From NCBI GenBank assembly GCA_904501985.1, contig CAJGCT010000013.1:1-35452 (forward strand): DNA of 35,452 bases, given 5' to 3'. This document shows, piece after piece, positions 15,906 to 23,811 of this stretch. This DNA comes from an uncultured Clostridia bacterium (GTDB lineage Bacteria; Bacillota; Clostridia; Oscillospirales; CAG-272). The stretch's first letter is position 1, and each line of letters begins with the position of its first letter. A program made the translations under genes and the position numbers. The notes under the pieces are model-generated. The model did not search any database. It was not told the DNA's origin and saw only the letters and a program-made list of their open reading frames with translations.

Positions 15906-16391
15906 ATGGCTGAATTTAAAACAAACGTTTATCGCATATTCGACAAGGAGAAGCTTCCGTATACACCTCATACCTATCCTCACGGTGATGATGCCGTAGA
16001 CGGAATGACTATAGCAGAAACTCTTGGTATACCTCCGGAAAAGGTATTCAAGACTTTGGTGACCCAGGGCTCTGACAAAAACTATTATGTGTTTGATGTA
16101 CCGGTCAACCGGGAGCTTGATCTTAAAAAAGCGGCTGCGGCTGTAGGGGTCAAATCTGTTGCAATGATAAAGGTGGCGGACATAAACAAAATTACCGGAT
16201 ACGTGCGCGGCGGATGCTCGCCGATCGGCATGAAGAAAAAATACCGCACCGTGTTTGATGCCACGGCTAAGGACTGCGACACAATGTTTGTCAGTGCAGG
16301 ACGCATTGGCTGGCAGATAGAGGCAAAGCCGGAGGATCTTGCAAAGCTTTCCGGTGCTATATTCGCAGATATCCTTTTGGCGCTTGTGTGA
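15906..16391 (+). CDS. ybaK: Cys-tRNA(Pro)/aminoacyl-tRNA deacylase, YbaK/EbsC family
   Basis: A 161-residue editing-domain protein of the YbaK group, which hydrolyses mischarged Cys-tRNA(Pro). It shows the family order: YTPHTYPHG near residues 19-27, TLGIPPEKVFKTLV (38-51), the conserved Lys in KTLV, VPVNRELDLKKAAAA (about 66-80) and the signature GYVRGGCSPIGMKKKY. Length equals the family norm. It is transcribed from its own promoter, upstream of the Phe T-box. EbsC and YbaK names are both used for this family. Confidence 0.9.
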   Translation: MAEFKTNVYRIFDKEKLPYTPHTYPHGDDAVDGMTIAETLGIPPEKVFKTLVTQGSDKNYYVFDVPVNRELDLKKAAAAVGVKSVAMIKVADINKITGYVRGGCSPIGMKKKYRTVFDATAKDCDTMFVSAGRIGWQIEAKPEDLAKLSGAIFADILLALV

Positions 16392-16474
16392 GCCTGCGGT
16401 ATACTGCATACAGCATAATATTTCTGAAACCAACCGAAAAAATTGCCGCAGAACAAAAAAATTCACATAACCTC

Positions 16475-16503
16475 TTGCTTTTTTCGGAAATCTGTGGTAT
16501 ACT
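16475..16503 (+). promoter_or_regulatory. Promoter of the pheST T-box transcript
   Basis: TTGCTT (16475-16480), a 17-base spacer and TATACT (16498-16503) preceded by TGG (extended -10). Transcription would begin near 16510, at the 5' end of the T-box RNA. Confidence 0.75.
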
Positions 16504-16509
16504 ATCATA

Positions 16510-16795
16510 AATGCGGTGATTGGGTTTGCCACCACTAAATGAATGTCCAGAGATGACCGCCTTGCGTCAGCATGGCTGTGAGCGGTCTCATTCAAGCGGC
16601 TAAGGCGTTTCCCCCATGAGCAGTAACGGTGAAGGTTTGCATGAAATGCACTTGTAGCCGTTAACGATTGACTCACGTTAAAGAGTCGCCGAGTGTATTG
16701 CTTGGTTACAGGCAATAAAATAAGGTGGTACCGCGGAAAACGCATAGATTATATGCCGCTCCGTCCTTAAGTTTAAGGGCGAGGCGGCTTTTTTG
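16510..16795 (+). ncRNA. T-box riboswitch, phenylalanine-specific
   Basis: This leader senses uncharged tRNA-Phe and controls pheS-pheT. In Stem I, GACCGC (16555-16560) pairs with GCGGTC (16582-16587). Immediately 3' in the specifier loop is TTC at 16591-16593, a Phe codon followed by a purine; AGAGAT on the 5' side fits the loop-E part. The conserved T-box AAGGTGGTACCGCGG is at 16722-16736, and its TGGT matches a tRNA ending ACCA with discriminator A. The terminator at 16755-16794 competes with the antiterminator. Specifier and T-box agree with the genes downstream. Confidence 0.95.
16755..16794 (+). terminator. T-box-controlled terminator before pheS
   Basis: A 16-position stem (16755-16770 with 16773-16788; 13 Watson-Crick pairs, two wobble pairs and one mismatch) followed by six T residues. 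It is formed when tRNA-Phe is charged. Confidence 0.9.
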
Positions 16796-16845
16796 CCGCT
16801 CCACCCACGAAATATTCATATTTTCATTTAGAAAGGATCGTTAAA

Positions 16846-17859
16846 ATGAAAGAAAAACTCGAACAGATCCGTGCGGCGGCTGTGGCTGAGCTTTCCGCTC
16901 CCGAAGCTGACCTTGAAGCGCTGAGAATCCGCTTCCTCGGAAAAAAAGGCGAGCTGACCGCGGTGCTTCGCGGAATGGGTCAGCTTACGGCAGAAGAACG
17001 CCCCGTGATCGGTGCTCTTGCAAATGAGGTGCGTGAGTACATTGAAAATGCAATTGCAGAGAAGGCTGAGGCACAGAAAAGTGCCGCTCTTGCAAAGAAG
17101 CTTCTTGATGAGCGTCTTGACGTGACCATGCCCGGCAAGGTTCCGGAGGTAGGCAAGCGTCATCCTCTGGCTCAGGTTCAGAAGGATATGGAGGACATAT
17201 TCATCGGTATGGGATTCAGTATTGTTGAGGGACCTGAGGTTGAGTACGACTACTACAACTTCCAGGCACTTAATATTCCGGAAAATCACCCTGCAAGAGA
17301 TACACAGGATACCTTCTATATTACCGAAAATATCCTGCTCCGCTCTCAGACCTCTCCCGTACAGGTAAGAACCATGGAGAAGCAGAGACCCCCTATCCGC
17401 ATAATCTCTCCCGGCAGAGTTTATCGCTCGGACGCGGTGGACGCATCCCACTCTCCGCTGTTCCATCAGCTTGAGGGACTTGTGGTTGACAAGGGAATTA
17501 CTATGGGCGACCTTAAGGGAACACTTGAAACCTTTGCAAAGACCATGTTCGGCGAGCAGACACAGATTCGCTTCAGACCTCACCACTTCCCGTTTACCGA
17601 GCCTTCCGCCGAGGTAGATGTTTCCTGTTTCGTATGCGGTGGCAAGGGATGCAAGCTCTGCAAGGGCGAGGGATGGATCGAGATTCTCGGCGCAGGCATG
17701 GTGCACCCCAACGTACTTCGCGGATGCAACATTGATCCCGACGAATACAGCGGTTTTGCATTCGGTATGGGCGTTGAGCGTATCACAATGATAAAATACG
17801 GAATCGACGATATGCGCTATCTTTACGAAAACGATGTGCGCTTCCTCGATCAGTTTTGA
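16846..17859 (+). CDS. pheS: Phenylalanyl-tRNA synthetase alpha subunit
   Basis: A 337-residue catalytic subunit of the alpha2-beta2 enzyme that charges tRNA-Phe. The N-terminal coiled coil (1-90) contains RIRFLGKKGELT. The class II core begins near GKRHPLAQVQKDMEDIF; motif 2 is IRIISPGRVYRSDAVDASHSP, and motif 3 is GFAFGMGVERITMIKYGI at the end. VRFLDQF at the C-terminus is typical. AGAAAGGATCG precedes the ATG. It is controlled by the T-box. Confidence 0.97.
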   Translation: MKEKLEQIRAAAVAELSAPEADLEALRIRFLGKKGELTAVLRGMGQLTAEERPVIGALANEVREYIENAIAEKAEAQKSAALAKKLLDERLDVTMPGKVPEVGKRHPLAQVQKDMEDIFIGMGFSIVEGPEVEYDYYNFQALNIPENHPARDTQDTFYITENILLRSQTSPVQVRTMEKQRPPIRIISPGRVYRSDAVDASHSPLFHQLEGLVVDKGITMGDLKGTLETFAKTMFGEQTQIRFRPHHFPFTEPSAEVDVSCFVCGGKGCKLCKGEGWIEILGAGMVHPNVLRGCNIDPDEYSGFAFGMGVERITMIKYGIDDMRYLYENDVRFLDQF

Positions 17860-18023
17860 TTCGTGATATCATTCCGTCATATATACAGGTAGAATAATTT
17901 CTGTATACCTGTTCGGGTACTTAACTGCTCCGACAAGCTGATACGGGATGCATGGAACGGAAATTACCGTATTGCCGAGGACGGCGATACTATTGTACTT
18001 TAACGAAAGAAGGATATAATAAT
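17860..18023 (+). promoter_or_regulatory. Long pheS-pheT spacer with two hairpins
   Basis: This 164-base gap is long for a pheST operon. ACAGGTA and TACCTGT form an inverted repeat at about 17885-17912, and GTATTGCCG pairs with CGGCGATAC at about 17968-17990 (one wobble). Neither is followed by a T-run and there is no convincing ORF, although the pheT frame is open from 17952 without a ribosome-binding site. It may be a processing or stability region. Confidence 0.35.
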
Positions 18024-20420
18024 ATGAATTTATCACTTGATTGGGCAAAAGATTACGTCAGCCTTGACGGTATCACACCCAAGGAATACTGTGACCGCCT
18101 TACCGCAACCGGTTCAAAGGTAGAGGGTTATGAGTGCCTTGGCGAGGATATAGAAAACGTGGTTGCCGGCAAGGTTATTTCCCTTGAGCGTCATCCGGAT
18201 TCCGACCACCTTTGGGTATGCCAGATTGACGTGGGCGAGGAAGCTCCCGTACAGATAGTAACCGGTGCGCAGAATGTGTTCGCAGGTGCTATGGTGCCTG
18301 TGGCAAAAGCACCCTCAAAGCTTCCCGGCGGCGTTAATATTAAGGCAGGCAAGCTTCGCGGCATTCCCTCAAACGGTATGCTTTGCTCTATTGCCGAGCT
18401 GAATCTTACAACTCACGATATGCCCGGTGCTATTGAGGACGGCATTTTCATCATGGACGGCATCGACTGCAAGCCCGGCGACGATATCCATGATGTGCTT
18501 AAGCTTTCTGATACGGTCGTTGAGTTTGAGATCACATCCAACCGTCCCGACTGTCTGTCCGTTCTCGGCCTTGCACGCGAAACGGCAGTATCATTCGGAC
18601 GCGAATTCAAGCCGCAGACCCCCTCTGTTACATTCACTAAGGATGGCGACAAGGTTGAAAACTATCTTTCTGTTGACGTGCAGAACGCTGAGCTGTGCAA
18701 AAGATACACTGCTCGCGTTGTAAAGAACGTGAAGATCGCGCCCTCACCGCTGTGGCTTCGCATGAGACTTCGCGCATCCGGTGTGCGCCCCATCAACAAT
18801 ATTGTTGATATCACAAACTATGTAATGCTTGAATACGGTCAGCCTATGCACGCATTTGACTATTCCTGCCTTGACGGCTCAAAGATAATAGTCAGAAATG
18901 CCGCAGACGGCGAGATTTTCAAGAGTCTTGACGATATTGACCACACTCTTAATAACACCAATCTTGTTATTGCCGACGAAAAGAAGGCTGTAGCTCTTGC
19001 AGGTGTTATGGGCGGTGCTAATTCCGAAATCAAGGACACCACCGCAACTGTAGTGCTTGAGTCCGCCAACTTCCTCGGAAGCTCTGTTCGAATCACTGCC
19101 AAGAGCCAGGGTATGCGTACCGAATCGTCGGGACGCTTTGAAAAGGGACTCGACCCCGAAAATACCATGCCTGCTCTTGACCGTGCCTGCGAGCTTGTAG
19201 CTCTCCTCGGTGCAGGTGAGGTGGTTGACGGCACTATCGACGTATACAAGGGTAAGGAAGAGCCCTTCAAGATGAAGCTTGAAGCCGGTCGCATCAATGC
19301 ATTCCTCGGTCTTGATGTAAGCGAGGACTACATGAAGGATGTGCTTCGCAAGCTGGAATTCGGTATCGACGGAGATGTGCTTACCGTTCCATCCTTCCGT
19401 GCGGATGTACGCTGCATGAATGACGTTGCCGAGGAGATTCTCCGTATCTACGGCTACGACACTATCAAATCCACAAAGTTTGTAACTCCAATCACCTCAG
19501 GAAGCCGTACACCTATGCAGAAATTCGAGCTTCTTGTGGCTGACACCCTCTGCGCTATGGGACTTTACGAATGCGAGACCTTCTCCTTTATCAGTCCCAA
19601 ATATTACGATAAGATAGGCATGGCTGAGAATGATCCTCGCCGCAAGTCCATAGTTATCTCCAATCCCCTTGGCGAGGATACCAGCGTAATGCGTACCACC
19701 GCTATTCCGTCAATGCTTGAGGTGCTCTCACGCAACAACAACTATCATGACGGCAAAACTGCTCTCTACGAGATGGCTAAAATATACATTCCCGACGAAG
19801 ACCCGAAGAATCTGCCTGAGGAACGCCGCCGTGTAACCGTGGGCTTCTTTGGAGACGGTGATTTCTACACCTTAAAGGGAATATGCGAAAGACTTCTTGA
19901 CAAAGCAGGAATTGCAGATGCCGAGTATAAGGCAAACCGCGACAATACCGCTTTCCATCCCGGAAGATGTGCTGATATCGTATGTGCAGACGGCACTGTT
20001 CTCGGTACTATCGGCGAAATTCACCCTGCGGTATCTCAGGGCTATGAGATAGACAAGCCTGTCTATATTGCTGACCTTGATTTTGAGAATCTGTTTGCGA
20101 AGGCTGATCTTGCAAAGCAGTTTAAAGCACTGCCCAAATTCCCTGCAACCACCCGTGATTTTGCATTTGTATGCGATGATGAGCTGGAAGTGGGTGCTAT
20201 TGAGGCTGTAATGAGAAAGGCTGGCGGAAAGACTGTTGAGGATGTTAAGCTCTTTGACGTTTACCGCGGCAAGCAGCTTGGTGAGGGCAAAAAGAGCGTT
20301 GCATTCAAGGTTATTCTCCGTGCTCCGGACCGCACCCTTACCGATGAGGAAGCTGACAAGACCTCAAAGAAGATTCTGACACTTCTTGAGCGTGAGCTTG
20401 GTATTACTCTGAGAGCATAA
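18024..20420 (+). CDS. pheT: Phenylalanyl-tRNA synthetase beta subunit
   Basis: A 798-residue partner of PheS. Domain order: N-terminal MNLSLDWAKDYVSL; an EMAP/OB-type tRNA-binding domain (about 40-150, with HPDSDHLWVCQIDVG and IVTGAQNV); B3/B4 editing and B5 domains (with TNRPDCLSVLGLARE, VMLEYGQPMHAFDY); a class-II-like core; and a C-terminal FDX-ACB anticodon-binding domain starting near FPATTRDFAFVC. The frame is open to 17952, but ATG 18024 has GAAGGA upstream and the family N-terminus, so 18024 is chosen. Confidence 0.96.
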   Translation: MNLSLDWAKDYVSLDGITPKEYCDRLTATGSKVEGYECLGEDIENVVAGKVISLERHPDSDHLWVCQIDVGEEAPVQIVTGAQNVFAGAMVPVAKAPSKLPGGVNIKAGKLRGIPSNGMLCSIAELNLTTHDMPGAIEDGIFIMDGIDCKPGDDIHDVLKLSDTVVEFEITSNRPDCLSVLGLARETAVSFGREFKPQTPSVTFTKDGDKVENYLSVDVQNAELCKRYTARVVKNVKIAPSPLWLRMRLRASGVRPINNIVDITNYVMLEYGQPMHAFDYSCLDGSKIIVRNAADGEIFKSLDDIDHTLNNTNLVIADEKKAVALAGVMGGANSEIKDTTATVVLESANFLGSSVRITAKSQGMRTESSGRFEKGLDPENTMPALDRACELVALLGAGEVVDGTIDVYKGKEEPFKMKLEAGRINAFLGLDVSEDYMKDVLRKLEFGIDGDVLTVPSFRADVRCMNDVAEEILRIYGYDTIKSTKFVTPITSGSRTPMQKFELLVADTLCAMGLYECETFSFISPKYYDKIGMAENDPRRKSIVISNPLGEDTSVMRTTAIPSMLEVLSRNNNYHDGKTALYEMAKIYIPDEDPKNLPEERRRVTVGFFGDGDFYTLKGICERLLDKAGIADAEYKANRDNTAFHPGRCADIVCADGTVLGTIGEIHPAVSQGYEIDKPVYIADLDFENLFAKADLAKQFKALPKFPATTRDFAFVCDDELEVGAIEAVMRKAGGKTVEDVKLFDVYRGKQLGEGKKSVAFKVILRAPDRTLTDEEADKTSKKILTLLERELGITLRA

Positions 20421-20441
20421 CACCACAATGAGGACTGTTTC

Positions 20442-21305
20442 ATGAAAATATCTACCGAAATCGCATCTGCCGCAAAGCTCATCGGCGAAGAGAAAGCTGT
20501 GGAATATTACGCTAAGGCAGGATTTGATGCTTGGGACTTTTCCATGTTCAGAATGGCTATATACGACTACAAGAATCAGTGTATGGTAGAAAGTGATCAT
20601 CCCTTAGCCGGACGTGATTATCTCGCGTTTGCAAGGCGTCTTAAAAAAATCGGTCTTGACAACGGAATCGTATGCAATCAGTCTCACGCTCCGTTTCCAA
20701 CATACTGCCCCGAAATACGCTCGTATTTGAAGCGTGCCATTGAGTGCACTGCCGAAGCAGGTGGGCAGATATGTGTAATTCACCCGGACAACAACGCTTC
20801 CCCGGAGGTAAATGCGGAGATGTATCTTGAGCTTCTCCCGTTTGCCAAGGAGCACGGTGTGAAGATCGCCGCAGAGAATATGTGGTGCTGGGACAATGAG
20901 AAGGATCAGGCATCCTTTGCGGCGTGTATGACTCCGGAGAGCTTCAATGCCCATCTTGATGCAGTAGGCGATGATTTCTTTGTAGCCTGCCTTGACATCG
21001 GTCATGCGGAGATGCGCGGTGCAAATACATCAGCGGTTGAGCTTATAAAGGCACTTGGTCCGCGGCTTGGCGCACTTCACATCCACGACAATGATAAGTG
21101 GCACGACAGTCATAAAGTTCCGTTTTCCATGCAGATTGATTTTGACCCTATAGTAAGAGCACTTAAGGAGATTGGCTATAGCGGCTATTTCACCCTTGAG
21201 GCTGACAGACACTTTGCAGACTACACAGAGGATAATGTGGTGGACGGTATAAAGGTGCTTTATAATGCGGCAAGGAAGCTTGCTGATATGTTTGAGAGTT
21301 TATAA
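20442..21305 (+). CDS. Sugar phosphate isomerase/epimerase-like TIM-barrel protein
   Basis: A 287-residue protein of the xylose-isomerase-like TIM-barrel family (AP endonuclease 2 superfamily), whose members isomerise or epimerise sugars and related polyols using a divalent metal. Expected metal ligands fall in AAENMW (Glu), CLDIGHAEM (Asp, His), LHIHDND (His, Asp) and TLEADR (Glu), each at the end of a predicted barrel strand. It follows pheT by 21 bases and is followed by a strong terminator, so it is probably the last gene of the T-box transcript, an odd place for a sugar enzyme. The substrate is unknown. Confidence 0.82.
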   Translation: MKISTEIASAAKLIGEEKAVEYYAKAGFDAWDFSMFRMAIYDYKNQCMVESDHPLAGRDYLAFARRLKKIGLDNGIVCNQSHAPFPTYCPEIRSYLKRAIECTAEAGGQICVIHPDNNASPEVNAEMYLELLPFAKEHGVKIAAENMWCWDNEKDQASFAACMTPESFNAHLDAVGDDFFVACLDIGHAEMRGANTSAVELIKALGPRLGALHIHDNDKWHDSHKVPFSMQIDFDPIVRALKEIGYSGYFTLEADRHFADYTEDNVVDGIKVLYNAARKLADMFESL

Positions 21306-21311
21306 AAATAT

Positions 21312-21345
21312 CGCCTCCGATGTACGCATCGGAGGCGGATTTTTT
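21312..21345 (+). terminator. Terminator of the pheST operon
   Basis: Perfect 11-bp stem CGCCTCCGATG/CATCGGAGGCG with a TACG loop, then GA and six T residues. It starts 7 bases after the stop of the TIM-barrel gene. Confidence 0.93.
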
Positions 21346-21360
21346 GTGTTGTGATTGATT

Positions 21361-21573
21361 TTACTCGTATCTGTCAATTCTATTAGTTTCTCCAAGGAGA
21401 TAATCAATACTTGTATTGTAAAATCTCGCAAGCCTAATTAGAATTGCGGTCGGAATATCGTTTTCTCCTGTTTCATATTTTGAGTATCCTGTTTGCGACA
21501 TACCAAGCATTTTTGCAACGGCAGTCTGATTTAAATCCTTATCTTCTCTTAAATCGCGTATACGCGGATACAC
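21361..21573 (-). CDS. Small XRE-family helix-turn-helix regulator
   Basis: A 70-residue Cro/CI-type DNA-binding protein made almost wholly of the helix-turn-helix domain: NQTAVAKMLGMSQTGYSKYETGENDIP is the core, with IDYLLG at the end. GTG 21573 (MYPRIRDLRED) is preferred because AAGGGG lies eight bases before it; a GTG at 21582 would abut that site. It is divergent from the membrane-protein gene, with two copies of a palindromic sequence between them, and very likely binds there and represses one or both promoters (inference). There is no toxin, phage gene or recombinase beside it. Confidence 0.88.
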   Translation of the reverse strand: MYPRIRDLREDKDLNQTAVAKMLGMSQTGYSKYETGENDIPTAILIRLARFYNTSIDYLLGETNRIDRYE

Positions 21574-21611
21574 TACAATCACCCCTTACAATGAATTTAT
21601 ATATAAATTAT

Positions 21612-21661
21612 AGTATAACCTGAATTAGGGTATTGACAAATAACCTGAATTAGGTTATAAT
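21612..21661. promoter_or_regulatory. Divergent promoters with twin XRE operators
   Basis: AACCTGAATTAGGG (21617-21630) and the perfect dyad AACCTGAATTAGGTT (21642-21656) lie 25 bases apart. On the plus strand, TTGACA (21633-21638), 17 bases and TATAAT (21656-21661) form a perfect promoter, with the second operator filling the spacer. On the minus strand, TTGTCA (21634-21639) and TATACT (21612-21617) are 16 bases apart with the first operator between them. The two -35 boxes overlap, so one regulator could control both directions. Confidence 0.8.
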
Positions 21662-21720
21662 AATGTTGTGGCGCATGTGCGCGACGGTATTATTTATACA
21701 AAAGATGAAGGAGATTAACG

Positions 21721-22263
21721 ATGGAAAACAACATTATTATGTCAATGAAAACAAAGGTTCAGGATTACCTAAAAAACACTCTTATTGCTGCAGTAGTGGG
21801 AATCCCATTAACCTGCATGGGAATATGGATATTTTACCTTTGTTTAACTAATCAGGTTTATAAACCAGATGTACCAGCAGCTTCGATTTTGGGATTAATA
21901 ATATTATACATAGGTATAGATGCCGGACAAATTGCAATAGGTAACTTTTCAAAGTATACAAAATCTAAGTTTACCTATCTAGAGGTAACTCAAGAAGTAA
22001 TAAAAGGTCAGATTAATACAAAAAACTTTGAAATAAAGGTAGAAGATGTAGTTTCTGCGTCTATTCAGGTATGCTCAGTTGCTTGTGATTTCGATGGTGT
22101 CCCTAAAAATATGAATCCCGGGGTGTTTATGAAGCTTTACGCACAGACTAATAAGTATCTTTGTTTATTCACAAGCACTGGAAAAACATATTATATTGAT
22201 TGTCTTACGTCCCCCGAAACAGCGAAGAGCACCATTGATTCTATAATTGCAAAAAACAAATAA
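21721..22263 (+). CDS. Small membrane protein of unknown function
   Basis: A 180-residue protein with two hydrophobic segments, about 21-44 and 54-70, followed by a soluble domain of about 105 residues with alternating strand-like stretches (KFTYLEVTQEVIKGQ, FEIKVEDVVSASIQV) that recalls PH-like membrane domains (weak, by pattern only). GAAGGAG precedes the ATG. It is more AT-rich than the flanking genes. It is transcribed from the operator-controlled promoter and followed 16 bases later by a lipoprotein gene. I do not recognise a named family. Confidence 0.75.
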   Translation: MENNIIMSMKTKVQDYLKNTLIAAVVGIPLTCMGIWIFYLCLTNQVYKPDVPAASILGLIILYIGIDAGQIAIGNFSKYTKSKFTYLEVTQEVIKGQINTKNFEIKVEDVVSASIQVCSVACDFDGVPKNMNPGVFMKLYAQTNKYLCLFTSTGKTYYIDCLTSPETAKSTIDSIIAKNK

Positions 22264-22279
22264 GCGGAGAAAGAGTTTT

Positions 22280-22618
22280 ATGAAAAAGAAAAATATTGCT
22301 GCGTTTTTGTCTGCGCTTTTAATATTCATGGCATCATGTTCAAATGCAAATATCGACTCACAAATTGTTGGAGCGTGGGAAAGTGAACGTTTAAATAACA
22401 GTACATATATATTCAGAGCAAACGGAACTTTCGAGCGAACAACGGCTTTCAACGAGTATTATGAGGGAACATATACTGCTGTTGATGGCGTACTTATACT
22501 TGATTACGGCGAGGGATATAAAAAGCAGGAGTTAAGCTATGTGTTCAACAATGACAAATCAAGCAGTGACTATGGAGACATGAAAATAGGATACGATTAT
22601 TTTGAAAAAGTAAAATAA
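22280..22618 (+). CDS. Small lipoprotein with lipocalin-like/DUF5640-type beta domain
   Basis: A 112-residue exported lipoprotein. The signal has three Lys at 2-4, a hydrophobic core and FMASC ending at Cys20. The mature part, IVGAWESERLNNSTYIFRAN and then TFERTTAF and YEGTYTAVDGVLIL, is the short beta-rich pattern found in lipocalin-like and DUF5640-type proteins of Firmicutes. The frame is open to 22247, but ATG 22280 gives the signal peptide and has GCGGAGAAAG upstream. It is co-transcribed with the membrane protein; the ligand is unknown. Confidence 0.75.
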   Translation: MKKKNIAAFLSALLIFMASCSNANIDSQIVGAWESERLNNSTYIFRANGTFERTTAFNEYYEGTYTAVDGVLILDYGEGYKKQELSYVFNNDKSSSDYGDMKIGYDYFEKVK

Positions 22619-22698
22619 TCTGTCGTCTCTAAAACATATATCCTTTTCTATATGCAATAGTACAACGTAAATTCCAATTTTCGATAAATTCAACCAAA

Positions 22699-22729
22699 AC
22701 AAGGTATCACACCGCGATACCTTGTTTTT
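22699..22729 (+). terminator. Terminator of the XRE-controlled unit
   Basis: Stem ACAAGGTATC/GATACCTTGT (22699-22708 and 22716-22725; extendable by three A-T pairs), a 7-base loop and a T-run to 22729. Confidence 0.8.
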
Positions 22730-22774
22730 ATATACCCTATAATATGCCTCCGGCTTGCCAATTCCCACCATTTT

Positions 22775-22794
22775 GCAGGAATTCCTGCTTTTTT
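22775..22794 (+). terminator. Second hairpin with T-run
   Basis: Perfect palindrome GCAGGAATTCCTGC followed by six T residues, 46 bases after the first terminator and before the next promoter. Possibly a back-up terminator. Confidence 0.5.
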
Positions 22795-22827
22795 ATGCGG
22801 TTTTGATGTTTTTTTGCGCGTTTCTTG

Positions 22828-22856
22828 TTGACATACACGCAAAAAAATCGTATAAT
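22828..22856 (+). promoter_or_regulatory. Consensus promoter of the phosphoesterase-ahcY unit
   Basis: TTGACA (22828-22833), a 17-base spacer and TATAAT (22851-22856). It lies upstream of ATG 22918 and so argues against any longer start for the phosphoesterase. Confidence 0.85.
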
Positions 22857-22917
22857 AGATATGTATATATTAAAATCAGGGGTACTGTGCGTGCGCGTGC
22901 TTCGGGAAGGAAAAAAC

Positions 22918-23784
22918 ATGAGATTTGCGGTCATATCGGATATTCATTCCAACTTCATGGCACTGGAAAATGCTTTGTGTATCGTTGAAGAACAGCGGCG
23001 CGGCCACGGTATTGACGGCATAATCTTTCTTGGTGATTACCTTACCGATTTCCCCTATCCGCAAAATACACTAAGACTCCTTGACGAGTGCAGAGCGGAA
23101 TTCCCCTGTTATTTCGTGCGCGGAAACCGTGAGGATTACCTTATCCGCCACAGATATGCCCCGGAGGACGGATGGAGCTACACGTCAAGCAGCGGCTCTC
23201 TTTTGTATACATACGAAAATCTTACAAAGGATGACCTTGACCGCTTTGAGGCGATGCCCATATGCCTCGATATCAACCCCGAGGGAGCAGCAGGTATAAC
23301 CGCCTGTCACGGCTCGCCGAAAAATAACAAGGAATGGATAATGAACCGCCCTCAGCTTATTGACAAATATACGGCGGATATTGGCGGTGACGTGCTTCTG
23401 TGCGGTCATACTCACCGCGGCGGCGTGGCTGAGGCTAACGGAAAGCGTGTCATCTTCTGCCCAAGCGTAGGACTTCCACAGGACAGAAATCACGGCTCAC
23501 GCATGCTTATACTTGAATCAAATCGCGGCTCATGGAGATACCGCTCGGTTTCGGTAGACTACGATAAGCATAAAATGCTGACGGAATTTCATCGGAGTGG
23601 ACTGTATGAGAGAGCCGGAGTGTGGGCGAAGTGCATTATACGCTCCATGTTTGATGAGCACGACCACGCGGCAAGATGCGTGGCGCTTGCGTGGAAAATA
23701 GCGGCGGCGGACGGAATTTCCGGCGGACAGGTGCTTCCCGAAAAGTATTGGGAGGCGGCGGCATCCGAGCTGTCACTGATATAA
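22918..23784 (+). CDS. Calcineurin-like metallophosphoesterase
   Basis: A 288-residue metal-dependent phosphoesterase of the YfcE/MJ0936-like type. The five motifs appear in order: SDIHSN (7-12), GDYLTD, GNRED, ACHGSPKN and CGHTHRGG, providing the His, Asp and Asn ligands for two metal ions. A C-terminal region of about 90 residues follows. ATG 22918 has GGAAGGA upstream. It is 27 bases before ahcY and probably co-transcribed; a role in nucleotide or phosphodiester turnover linked to the methyl cycle is speculation. Confidence 0.87.
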   Translation: MRFAVISDIHSNFMALENALCIVEEQRRGHGIDGIIFLGDYLTDFPYPQNTLRLLDECRAEFPCYFVRGNREDYLIRHRYAPEDGWSYTSSSGSLLYTYENLTKDDLDRFEAMPICLDINPEGAAGITACHGSPKNNKEWIMNRPQLIDKYTADIGGDVLLCGHTHRGGVAEANGKRVIFCPSVGLPQDRNHGSRMLILESNRGSWRYRSVSVDYDKHKMLTEFHRSGLYERAGVWAKCIIRSMFDEHDHAARCVALAWKIAAADGISGGQVLPEKYWEAAASELSLI

Positions 23785-23811
23785 AGAATATAATTATAAG
23801 GGAGAATAAAA

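Noticed and set aside
15822..16745. 307-codon open frame on the minus strand covering the ybaK-like gene and T-box
   Set aside because: It runs through a riboswitch and its terminator, has no recognisable motif, and the plus-strand gene is a clear family member.
16828..17706. 292-codon open frame opposite pheS
   Set aside because: Antisense shadow of an unambiguous pheS.
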